The notes under the pieces were generated by a model. It made no database searches. It worked only from the letters and a program-made list of their open reading frames with translations, and was not told the DNA's origin. A DNA stretch of 12,348 nucleotides, from the NCBI GenBank assembly GCA_963630555.1, contig CAVGND010000041.1, forward strand, positions 1 through 12,348. Reading direction: 5' to 3'. This DNA is from CAVALG01 sp963630555. GTDB lineage: Bacteria; Bacillota; Clostridia; Oscillospirales; Acutalibacteraceae. The position numbers and the translations under genes are program-made. Of the stretch, positions 1 to 6,563 are shown piece by piece; within the stretch, counting starts at the first letter, position 1; each line of letters opens with the position of its first letter.

Positions 1-23
1 AACATCTCGATAAATCGGGATTT
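1..23 (-). repeat. Left copy of a 23-bp direct repeat; start of a likely silent hsdS half-cassette
   Basis: These 23 bases are identical to 1680-1702 inside hsdS and lie in the same orientation. Read on the minus strand they encode K-S-R-F-I-E-M-F, the central conserved segment of the HsdS protein. They start only four bases after the recombinase stop codon, with no start codon or ribosome binding site before them. This looks like the beginning of an unexpressed spare cassette for the second half of HsdS, continuing beyond the left edge. The true length of the repeat cannot be known because the window ends here. Confidence 0.75.
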
Positions 24-27
24 GAAA

Positions 28-1023
28 TTAACCGATATATTTTCGGTGGGATAGCTTTACATTATTTTGACTGACCATTGCATACTGCATCGTTGTGTCA
101 ATTTTGGCGTGTCCGAGAAGCTGCTGAACCTGCTCGATGGGCATTCCTTTGTCTATTGCTCTTGTTGCAAGAGTTCTGCGGAATTTGTGGGGATGTACTT
201 TGTCAATCCCGAGCGTTTTTCCGAGTTGTCTCATTCTTATCTCCACACCGCTAATTTCAAGACGATTGTGCGGCTTCAGCAGTGAGACAAATAGTGCCGG
301 ATTGTCATCGATGCGGCTCTGAACATAATTTCTCAAATGAATTTTCGTCCTCGCATCAAAATACACAGGGCGTTCTTTGCTTCCTTTCCCGAACACGATA
401 CATTCTCTGTTATCAAAATCGATATCAGAGATATTGAGTTTTACAAGCTCACCCACGCGCATACCTGTTGATGCCAACAGATCAATCATTGCAAGATCCC
501 GTAGGTTATTACAGGCATCTCGCATTTGTTCAAGCGCCTCATCGGTATATGTTTCCTTTACGGTTTTGGTTGTTCGTATCTTGTGGATTCTACGAACAGG
601 GCTTTTCAGTATATAGTTTTCATCTTCAAGCCACGCAAAGAAACTTGAGAGAATGCGTCTGATGTTATCAATATTCGCCTTGCTGCAATCGTTTATTTGC
701 TGATAATTGGCGAGATATTCGCGCAGATCATCTGTTGTTATATGAGATACACTCTCTTTGATGTCCACAAACATTCTTTCAACGGTCGCTTTGTAGTATT
801 TCAGCGTTTTTTCACTACATCCCTCAACCTTTTTGGCGGAAAGGAAGGTTGTGAGCAAGGAATGATTGTCAAATTCCTGTTGGAAGTCAGAGGATTCATC
901 CGTTTTGATGATTTCAACGCCAAAAAGCGCGTGAGTAAGCACCTCGTGGAGTTGCTTCATCTGTGCATTATCAAGGAAGCCCTGCATTCCTTGCTCAACA
1001 TCTGTAATAATTCTGTTTTTCAT
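28..1023 (-). CDS. Tyrosine recombinase (XerC/D-like) linked to the hsdS locus
   Basis: Site-specific tyrosine recombinase that probably rearranges the neighbouring hsdS gene. From the preferred start it is 331 residues: an N-terminal SAM-like core-binding domain followed by the catalytic domain. Counting from the upstream alternative ATG (12 residues longer, at 1059), the catalytic set is visible: R201 in TGMRVGEL, a lysine in GKGSKERP (225 or 228), H291-x-x-R294 in HPHKFRR, H317 in LLGHA and the nucleophile Y326 in TTMQY. The set is complete, so the enzyme should be active. I prefer the ATG at 1023 because AAAGGG lies about 10 bases upstream; the ATG at 1059 has only a weak site. Both starts fall in the arms of an inverted repeat (1022-1059). 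The gene follows hsdS in the same direction, the order hsdM-hsdS-recombinase known from phase-variable type I loci such as pneumococcal SpnIII. It could instead be an element integrase, but its position favours hsdS shuffling. Confidence 0.9.
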   Translation of the reverse strand: MKNRIITDVEQGMQGFLDNAQMKQLHEVLTHALFGVEIIKTDESSDFQQEFDNHSLLTTFLSAKKVEGCSEKTLKYYKATVERMFVDIKESVSHITTDDLREYLANYQQINDCSKANIDNIRRILSSFFAWLEDENYILKSPVRRIHKIRTTKTVKETYTDEALEQMRDACNNLRDLAMIDLLASTGMRVGELVKLNISDIDFDNRECIVFGKGSKERPVYFDARTKIHLRNYVQSRIDDNPALFVSLLKPHNRLEISGVEIRMRQLGKTLGIDKVHPHKFRRTLATRAIDKGMPIEQVQQLLGHAKIDTTMQYAMVSQNNVKLSHRKYIG

Positions 1024-1059
1024 GTTGGTATTACCCTTTGTTTTAAGATATACCAACAT
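1022..1059 (-). promoter_or_regulatory. Inverted repeat over the recombinase translation start
   Basis: A perfect 10-base inverted repeat (1022-1031 with 1050-1059, arm ATGTTGGTAT) surrounds an 18-base loop. On the minus-strand transcript the upstream arm contains the ATG at 1059, the downstream arm overlaps the ATG at 1023, and the candidate ribosome binding site AAAGGG lies in the loop. Folding would place both possible start codons in a helix and could dampen recombinase translation. Alternatively it is a protein binding site, for example for the recombinase itself. The repeat is seen directly; the role is inferred. Confidence 0.6.
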
Positions 1060-1075
1060 CCTACACCGCTATTAT

Positions 1076-2224
1076 TTAGCCAAAATACTGTTGCATGAGT
1101 GATTTCTTTAGAATTTCGAGTTTTTCGAGACTCTGTTGAATTTCAAATTTCGATTTGTCGACCTGTTCGACGAAGGCTGCGAATTGTACCTGAATCTCAA
1201 TCGGGGGGATAGGCACAACGAGATTTAATATATCTCTGTTTGAAATATTGGCTTGTCGGACTCCACGGCTAATACCTGTAAGCTTCTTTTTGATCTGCGA
1301 AAACTTGAGTAGTTCAGATAGATAATGCTTATTCAACTCATCATCTAAAATTAACTTGGCATTTCGTTGATTAAGGTAGTACATGGGGTACGCATCTCCA
1401 AGAATGCACACATTACCGTAGTCATCTTTACCAACTGTGCCTGTTAACGAGATCACCAAATCACCCGGTAGTACCTGATACCTTGTGAGGCAGTCATCTT
1501 TTGACCAATATACCATATTGGTTGGAGTGAAGGCACCCGTGTTTATGTTACCGATTCTCAACACAGGTACACCGGATGTCTTAAATTCCTCGCTTTTGAA
1601 CGCATATCCGCCCAGGACAGTTAAACATTTCTCCAAGGGGAGCATCGCCCAACGCAACGGATTGGTTACAGGGTCGCCAAACATCTCGATAAATCGGGAT
1701 TTTATGATTTCATCAAACAAATTGAGCTGCTTTTTCTTGTCGGCAATTAACTGAGTCAAATGCTTTAATTTATCGACAATGATTCCTTGTTCGGAGAGCG
1801 CAGGAACACTGATTTCAATTTTTGCCATGCCGCCATTTGTAATAGCCTTCTGTGTAGCACCCGAGCAATTCTTATCTTTTTGTGCAAGGAATAGTTCACT
1901 ATCAATAAGATAGTACAAGCATTCTGTTGTAATTACCTCGGGATTTGCTCTTACGGCATAAAATCCTGTCGAATATATATTTTCCTCTGTTTCGGAATCC
2001 AAGAGAAGAGTTTTTCTTGTGCCTTGCATTTTTGCAAACAAGATATCGCCAGCTTCAGCAGATAGGTTAGCGCGAGAAGGTCTATCCTCATATGTCACTT
2101 CAACAACCTCTGATTCATCAATCTCGGTTGCGGCAACCGCACCTGTGCTGACATATTTCTTTGTTCCATGAAATTTGCTCGGCGTTGCTCCGACAATAGA
2201 AATGCAATCAAGGAACTTTTTCAT
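1076..2224 (-). CDS. hsdS: Type I restriction-modification specificity subunit HsdS
   Basis: DNA-recognition subunit that directs the HsdM methylase (and HsdR, if present) to a two-part target sequence. The 382 residues show the usual layout: first target recognition domain about 1-143, central conserved helix about 144-183 (including DKLKHLTQLIADKKKQ and KSRFIEMFGDP), second recognition domain about 184-335 and a distal conserved helix about 336-382 ending in LEKLEILKKSLMQQYFG. Length is typical, perhaps slightly short in the first recognition domain. The ATG overlaps the hsdM stop codon by one base (TAATG), so translation is probably coupled. Residues 175-182 are encoded by the 23-bp repeat that recurs at the left edge of the window, so the second half of this gene appears exchangeable. 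The recombinase gene lies downstream. I am sure of the family; the recognised sequence cannot be predicted. Confidence 0.93.
   Translation of the reverse strand: MKKFLDCISIVGATPSKFHGTKKYVSTGAVAATEIDESEVVEVTYEDRPSRANLSAEAGDILFAKMQGTRKTLLLDSETEENIYSTGFYAVRANPEVITTECLYYLIDSELFLAQKDKNCSGATQKAITNGGMAKIEISVPALSEQGIIVDKLKHLTQLIADKKKQLNLFDEIIKSRFIEMFGDPVTNPLRWAMLPLEKCLTVLGGYAFKSEEFKTSGVPVLRIGNINTGAFTPTNMVYWSKDDCLTRYQVLPGDLVISLTGTVGKDDYGNVCILGDAYPMYYLNQRNAKLILDDELNKHYLSELLKFSQIKKKLTGISRGVRQANISNRDILNLVVPIPPIEIQVQFAAFVEQVDKSKFEIQQSLEKLEILKKSLMQQYFG
1680..1702 (-). repeat. hsdS-internal copy of the 23-bp direct repeat, probable crossover site
   Basis: Exact match to 1-23. It lies within the central conserved part of hsdS, between the two recognition domains, where recombination would swap the second domain while keeping the reading frame. 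Inside it is an imperfect dyad: ATCTCGAT (1683-1690), AA, ATCGGGAT (1693-1700), with 7 of 8 arm bases matching. The same dyad is at 4-21 in the left copy. Paired short arms around a small centre are what a tyrosine recombinase site often looks like, though this may also simply reflect the coding sequence. Confidence 0.7.
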
Positions 2225-3690
2225 TACAGTATTCTCCTTAATTCATTGATTCCCGCGTTGATCTTCGCTTCCAATTCCTCGATTTGTGTAAGGAGTTCAT
2301 CGGTGGAGGGATACTCAACAACTTCGTACTCGGTTTCTTTATACTTGTTTATAGAGAGATCGTAACCATTATCCACGATTTCCTTCTTGGGTATAAAGAA
2401 GCTCTGCTCCGTGCGCTCACGGCTTTCCTCCGCATCAAGGTTATGGAATCGAGCAATTATGTCGGGAATGTCATTCTCGTTAATGGGACTTCGCTTATCA
2501 TCAAGGCTAAAACCATCAGCCTTCATATCGTAAAACCAAACTTTATCAGTTCCGCCATGTCCGGTTTTAGTGAAGATAAGGATTGCCGTGGAAACGCCTG
2601 CATAGGGCTTGAATACACCGGAGGGCATGGAGATCACAGCTTCAAGCCTGTTTTTCTCCACGATTTCCTGTCTAATAGCCTTATGTGCTGTGGAAGAGCC
2701 GAAGAGTACTCCATCGGGAACTATACACGCACAGCGACCACCTATTTTCAACATACGGAGGAATAGAGCCAAAAACAGCAATTCGGTTTTCTTGGTTTTG
2801 CAAACCTTGAGTAGGTCAGTTGATACCGTATCAGCATCAAGACTTCCTTTGAACGGAGGGTTGGCAAGGATGATGGAGTATCTGTTGGAGTCGGGATTTT
2901 GATCAGACAGACTATCTCTGTATTCAATGTTGGGATTATCAACTCCGTGAGTCATCATATTCATTGCACCAACACGGAGCATTGTTCTATCCATATCGTA
3001 CCCATAGAACATATGATTGTTGTAGTGGTCTTTCTTTTCTCTGTTATAGAAGATATCGTCCTTGTATTTTCCCTTGAGATATTCACCCGCAGCAACAAGG
3101 AATCCAGAAGTACCACATGCCGGATCACAGATTGTATCATCGGGTTTGGGGTCAAGCATCTCTACCATCATGCGAATGATGTGGCGAGGCGTTCTAAACT
3201 GACCGTTAACGCCCGCGGTTGCAAGTTTGGAGAGCAAACTCTCGTAAACATCGCCCTTGGTGTCTGTTTCAATTTCTTTTGCCATCTCTTGATACATCTC
3301 ATCAATTGCATCAACAATTTTTGAAAGCAATTGGGGAGTAGGAATCTTAAAGATTGCATCAGACATATATTTTGCGTAAGTGCTTTCTTTGCTACCATGA
3401 AGATTCTTGATAAACGGGAATATCTCACCTTGCATAAGTTCGTACATTCTCTCGGCAGGATAGTCACGGAAACACGACCATTTGTATTCTTCATGACCTT
3501 CAAACATACTTGTGTAAGGCAGTTCAAGCATCATGCTGTTTTTTGCTCTCTTTGCATCTGTTTCATCCAAATCGTGAATGAACATAAGATAAGTCATCTG
3601 TTCTACGACATCGAGGGGGTTTGTTATTCCGCCCGTCCAGAACATTTCCCAAATTGAATCCACTTTATTTTTTAATGCACCTGTTAACAT
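2224..3690 (-). CDS. hsdM: Type I restriction-modification methylase subunit HsdM
   Basis: N6-adenine DNA methyltransferase subunit that modifies host DNA as an HsdM-HsdS complex. The 488 residues contain the N-terminal helical HsdM domain (about 1-140), then the methylase core with the S-adenosylmethionine motif DPACGTSGF at 189-197 and the catalytic NPPF motif at 277-280. The start is well supported by GGAGG about seven bases before the ATG. It lies 17 bases after the small XRE regulator gene and overlaps hsdS by one base, so the three form one operon. No hsdR restriction gene is seen; it may lie beyond the left edge, or the locus may work as a methylase only. The length and motifs look intact. 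Confidence 0.95.
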   Translation of the reverse strand: MLTGALKNKVDSIWEMFWTGGITNPLDVVEQMTYLMFIHDLDETDAKRAKNSMMLELPYTSMFEGHEEYKWSCFRDYPAERMYELMQGEIFPFIKNLHGSKESTYAKYMSDAIFKIPTPQLLSKIVDAIDEMYQEMAKEIETDTKGDVYESLLSKLATAGVNGQFRTPRHIIRMMVEMLDPKPDDTICDPACGTSGFLVAAGEYLKGKYKDDIFYNREKKDHYNNHMFYGYDMDRTMLRVGAMNMMTHGVDNPNIEYRDSLSDQNPDSNRYSIILANPPFKGSLDADTVSTDLLKVCKTKKTELLFLALFLRMLKIGGRCACIVPDGVLFGSSTAHKAIRQEIVEKNRLEAVISMPSGVFKPYAGVSTAILIFTKTGHGGTDKVWFYDMKADGFSLDDKRSPINENDIPDIIARFHNLDAEESRERTEQSFFIPKKEIVDNGYDLSINKYKETEYEVVEYPSTDELLTQIEELEAKINAGINELRRIL

Positions 3691-3707
3691 TGCTTTTCCT
3701 CCACTAT

Positions 3708-3911
3708 TCAGTCCTCAACTACTTCCATTATGTCGCCGATATCGCAATGAAAAATTTTGCAAAGGCGGAGCATAACATCCATAGACACAACGCGATCCTG
3801 ATTCAGTTTTGTCATTGTGCTTTGAGATATTTCTGCAGCTTTTGCAAGTTCACTTTTTTTCATCTTGTTTGTCTTCATGAGACTCCATAATTTATCGTAT
3901 CTTACGGTCAT
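3708..3911 (-). CDS. Small XRE-family regulator leading the hsd operon
   Basis: A 67-residue helix-turn-helix protein of the Cro/CI (XRE) type. The sequence from VRYDKLWSLM through KKSELAKAAEISQSTMTKL forms the DNA-binding helices, and the tail VMLRLCKIFHCDIGDIMEVV matches the short C-terminal part of this family; there is no further domain. I start at the ATG at 3911, preceded by GGAGGAAAGTT with ideal spacing; an upstream ATG adding six residues has no such site. It is the first gene of the hsd operon, 17 bases before hsdM and just downstream of the promoter at 3961-3989. It probably controls hsd expression in the manner of restriction-modification control proteins, for example delaying or limiting expression after transfer. 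That role is inferred from position. Confidence 0.85.
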   Translation of the reverse strand: MTVRYDKLWSLMKTNKMKKSELAKAAEISQSTMTKLNQDRVVSMDVMLRLCKIFHCDIGDIMEVVED

Positions 3912-3960
3912 AACTTTCCTCCAAGGCACTTTTTATACTGCATATAAAGATACACACTAT

Positions 3961-3989
3961 ATTATAGCATATTTCATCCGTTCACGCAA
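3961..3989 (-). promoter_or_regulatory. Probable sigma-A promoter of the XRE-hsdM-hsdS operon
   Basis: On the minus strand a perfect -10 box TATAAT (3961-3966) is separated by 17 bases from TTGCGT (3984-3989), a weak -35 box matching the consensus at its first three bases. It lies about 50 bases before the XRE start codon and faces the hsd operon. A weak -35 next to a perfect -10 is common where a regulator acts, possibly the XRE protein itself. Confidence 0.6.
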
Positions 3990-4058
3990 TAGATTTCAGC
4001 AGAAAGCAAAGGGAACGGCTGATAGGTGTTGATTTTGGTCGTCACCTACGAATAAAAA

Positions 4059-4334
4059 ATGCAGTGCGCCTATGAAAATAATTTAAGAATCCCACCATTG
4101 GAGGTTCTTACTGATATTGCCGTGTTCTTCAATGTATCGCTTGATTACCTCGTTGGTATCGACAAGGAAGAGATGGTTTCGGTGGACGGATTATCAAACA
4201 AGCAGAAAGAAATAATACACGCCATGATTCACGAGTTTAAGAGCGGCACAAGCAATTGCCCGGGGCTTACAGTACAACAGCAAGACATTCTCAACAAACT
4301 CATGGTTGAGTTTTATCGTAAACATAATCAATAA
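4059..4334 (+). pseudogene. Truncated XRE-family regulator, DNA-binding domain missing
   Basis: The 91-residue reading frame starts abruptly in what is normally the end of an XRE helix-turn-helix: YENNLRIPPLEVLTDIA continues to FFNVSLDYLVGID, the classic end of the domain and the linker. It then runs through a helical C-terminal part (GLSNKQKEIIHAMIHEF, and VQQQDILNKLMVEFYRKHNQ). The first roughly 30 residues, which would hold the DNA-binding helices, are absent. An in-frame TAA lies at 4053-4055 just before the ATG, there is no ribosome binding site, and no HTH-like coding is seen upstream in any frame. The break lies at about 4056-4065, next to the hsd operon, so it probably marks the edge of an insertion or deletion. 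The C-terminal half looks undamaged, suggesting a recent event. Expression as a short protein is possible but unlikely. Confidence 0.75.
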
Positions 4335-4340
4335 AAGACT

Positions 4341-4380
4341 GAACAGCAGCGGCAGGTTTATCCACCGTTGCTGTTCTTTT
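4341..4380 (+). terminator. Rho-independent terminator after the truncated XRE gene
   Basis: A 12-base stem (GAACAGCAGCGG, 4341-4352, with CCGTTGCTGTTC, 4365-4376, including one G-U pair), a 12-base loop and a run of four T. It sits just after the stop codon of the truncated regulator. In the other direction the helix is followed by AGTCTTTT, so it may also weakly stop transcription coming from the winged-helix gene. Confidence 0.75.
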
Positions 4381-4493
4381 GTTACTGTCTTCTATTCTTC
4401 TGCTGTAGTATATCATAGAGTGGGTACTTCCTTGGCCTACCAAAATGGGAGAGGGCTACTGACACATAGTAAGCAGACCAATTCCTTGGCGAA
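4381..4493. other. Short gene-free stretch between convergent genes
   Basis: No credible gene is seen. The nine-base word TTCCTTGGC occurs twice (4428-4436 and 4482-4490), and ATCATAG occurs at 4412-4418 and 4493-4499, the last overlapping the end of the winged-helix gene. These short repeats may be chance or the worn remains of a junction. No terminator for the winged-helix gene is obvious here. Confidence 0.4.
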
Positions 4494-4751
4494 TCATAGT
4501 AAAAAATAACGGTTGCTTGTGAACGAGCCGTTTTTTCGCTTTGCATATTCCTTGCGAATAAGCCCCGCTTTTTCCAAGTCCTTTATTGCTCGGCGGACGG
4601 TCTTATCGGAAATAGACAACTCTTTGGCAATGGTTTTAACGCTCGGCCATGCCTTTCTTTCCGTATCACATCTGTCGTAAAGATAAATATAGACGAGCTT
4701 CGCCCTTGAAGGAAGTTCGTCTCGATCATATAATTTGCGGTAATATGCCAT
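4494..4751 (-). CDS. Small winged helix-turn-helix protein
   Basis: An 85-residue DNA-binding protein made almost entirely of one winged helix domain: LPSRAKLVYIYLYDRC is the first helix, WPSVKTIAKELSISDKTVRRAIKDL is the helix-turn-helix, and GLIRKEYAKRKNGSFTSNRYFLL forms the wing. It resembles the HTH_36 type found in replication-initiator and mobile-element proteins. The start is supported by AAAGGTGG, which overlaps the stop codon of virD4 15 bases upstream, so it is the last gene of the transfer operon seen here. It may regulate transfer genes or bind element DNA; nothing in the sequence decides this. The domain reads complete, so it does not look truncated. Confidence 0.8.
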   Translation of the reverse strand: MAYYRKLYDRDELPSRAKLVYIYLYDRCDTERKAWPSVKTIAKELSISDKTVRRAIKDLEKAGLIRKEYAKRKNGSFTSNRYFLL

Positions 4752-4766
4752 AAATAATCACCACCT

Positions 4767-6563
4767 TTAATCTGTTCGGACGCTCTGCTCCGGTTCTCTG
4801 AACAGAGGCTCATTGCTTTGCGACAATGCTTGTCCGCCTGAGGCAGACCTACGAGCGGAACGGGACGGCGGATAGTAGGAGTCCGGATATTGTTCGAGCA
4901 TATTATTCTCGATAATCTCCTTGTTCGTATAGGATACTTTACGAGCACCTTTATCGGGAACAGTGTATTTCTCTGTATCAAACTCAATACCCCATTTGAA
5001 GAAGAGCTTCAGCTTTGATACAAATGGGTGAGTGCCTGTCTTCATAACGATGAAGTTACCTTTCTTCATCGATTTGAGTTCGTCTGCGGTCATGAGCGGT
5101 CTTTCGGTCATTTGTAGGCTCTGCGATGGATCGTTTTTGCTTCTTGAGACCGAGCCTGTCATAACAGTCCGAGTGCCGAGAGATTTGGAGATTTCATCAG
5201 CCGTTCCGGAGGTTGGTGCAAAACCGCCTGCAATAGTTACCTGACAGTTATCCTTGATAATATCTGCGCCTTCGTTTCCGTAATTCTTTTCAAGCTGCTT
5301 ATATGACTGAATAATGCTGACAAGCGACAACTTTCGGGAACGGGATGCAGAGTACATCATCTCGGCGGAACTGATGGCCGGCAAAGTTCCGAACTCGTCC
5401 ATGTAGAACATTACACGGTTCTTCAATGCGCCGCCGTGTTCGTCTGCAACGGTAAGTATTTCTCTGTATAACTGTTGCAGAAGCAGAGACACCATAAAGT
5501 AAGTTGCAGGATTTTCTTCGGGCAAGACTATAAAAATAGCACACTTGCTTGAGCAGAACTTTTCAGCATCAATCGCCGTATCAAAGCAAAGGATTTGTTC
5601 AAGTTCCGAATCAAGAAAAGCATTAAGACGCGACATCGCCGTCGACATGATAGAAGCCATTGCTTGGTCGCTTGTGTTCAGTGCGGCACCGGCAAACCAC
5701 CTCGTTTTATGTTCGGGCGGCAGTTTTTCTATGAGGAGTTGGAATTGATTCTTTCCCTTCACACCGCTTGGTGCAAGCAAATCCTGTATCAGTTTAAATA
5801 CAGACACAATATGCCTCTGCTCGGGCGGCGCAAACTCGGCAATCAATAGAATGACCGCAGTCATCAGACCTTCAGCCGCATCATAAAAGAATGCGTTTTG
5901 GCCGTAGGATGCCGCATCACCATCACTGAATATCAGAGTCTTTGCAATTATTTTTGCGTATTTTTCGGCTTTTGCTTTCAGCGCTATGTTTTCGGGATGG
6001 GATTTATACTCGTCCATATACTTATTTACGAGGTGCAAAAGATTGTTGCCGTCCGATTTTGTCGGGTTGCGCAGATCGATAATAGCCACATCGTAACCGT
6101 AGTACTGCTTTGCAATATTTCCGTAATTACGATACAGGTCACCCTTTGTATCGGTTGTTAAAAACGACATGCCCGCGGCACAGGCGTATTCCAAATTGGG
6201 GTAAAGCCAGAAAGCGGTTTTACCGCAGCCTGCCGCACCGATCATAAGAGTATGCACATCGTCATCATCAACCATTGCGTAATCAATTCCGTTCTTTTTC
6301 TTCACTCCCAATATCACTCCCTGCGGTAAATTGAGATTTTCCTGCTTAGCTTTCTTTCTCCAAACTTTCGGTTCATACGGAATGTATTTATAGGTTCGTC
6401 TCAGTTCCGAGTTTGTTGAGAACCGCGCAGTGCCATGCTGACCGTCTCCTACGGTTTTGGATTTGATACTGTTAAGATTATAAATGTGGGAAGCAAGAGT
6501 AACGCCGCCGATAACAGCGAACATAATTGTTGCCACAATAATCAGTATGATTGTTCCGTCCAT
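4767..6563 (-). CDS. virD4: VirD4/TraG-type conjugative coupling protein
   Basis: Membrane-anchored ATPase that brings the relaxase-DNA complex to the type IV secretion channel. It has 598 residues. One hydrophobic segment is visible at about 5-27, followed by the HGTARFS motif typical of the family, Walker A GAAGCGKT at 109-116 and Walker B VMFYMDEF at 384-391. Further conserved stretches include TDTKGDLYRNY and SIIQSYKQLEKNYG. Many VirD4 proteins have two N-terminal membrane helices; only one is seen here. The C-terminal tail is polar and probably flexible. The start has GGAAGGTG upstream, and the gene overlaps the 3' end of the Toprim gene by 22 bases, implying coupled translation. Together with the relaxase and accessory protein upstream it forms the DNA-processing part of a transfer system; no channel genes are in the window. 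Confidence 0.93.
   Translation of the reverse strand: MDGTIILIIVATIMFAVIGGVTLASHIYNLNSIKSKTVGDGQHGTARFSTNSELRRTYKYIPYEPKVWRKKAKQENLNLPQGVILGVKKKNGIDYAMVDDDDVHTLMIGAAGCGKTAFWLYPNLEYACAAGMSFLTTDTKGDLYRNYGNIAKQYYGYDVAIIDLRNPTKSDGNNLLHLVNKYMDEYKSHPENIALKAKAEKYAKIIAKTLIFSDGDAASYGQNAFFYDAAEGLMTAVILLIAEFAPPEQRHIVSVFKLIQDLLAPSGVKGKNQFQLLIEKLPPEHKTRWFAGAALNTSDQAMASIMSTAMSRLNAFLDSELEQILCFDTAIDAEKFCSSKCAIFIVLPEENPATYFMVSLLLQQLYREILTVADEHGGALKNRVMFYMDEFGTLPAISSAEMMYSASRSRKLSLVSIIQSYKQLEKNYGNEGADIIKDNCQVTIAGGFAPTSGTADEISKSLGTRTVMTGSVSRSKNDPSQSLQMTERPLMTADELKSMKKGNFIVMKTGTHPFVSKLKLFFKWGIEFDTEKYTVPDKGARKVSYTNKEIIENNMLEQYPDSYYPPSRSARRSASGGQALSQSNEPLFREPEQSVRTD

Noticed and set aside
697..1098. 133-residue plus-strand open frame opposite the recombinase
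   Set aside because: Lies wholly against a complete recombinase gene with all catalytic residues; no start signal or family features.
1..1702. Classic inverting hsdS locus
   Set aside because: The two visible repeat copies are in the same orientation, so simple inversion between them is not possible; inverted copies could exist only outside the window.
2284..2766. 160-residue plus-strand open frame opposite hsdM
   Set aside because: Shadow of hsdM, whose motifs and ribosome binding site are clear on the other strand.
4428..4490. Twice-repeated TTCCTTGGC as an attachment site
   Set aside because: Nine bases, few copies, flanking words in a different order, and no recombinase nearby that would use it; kept only as a note.
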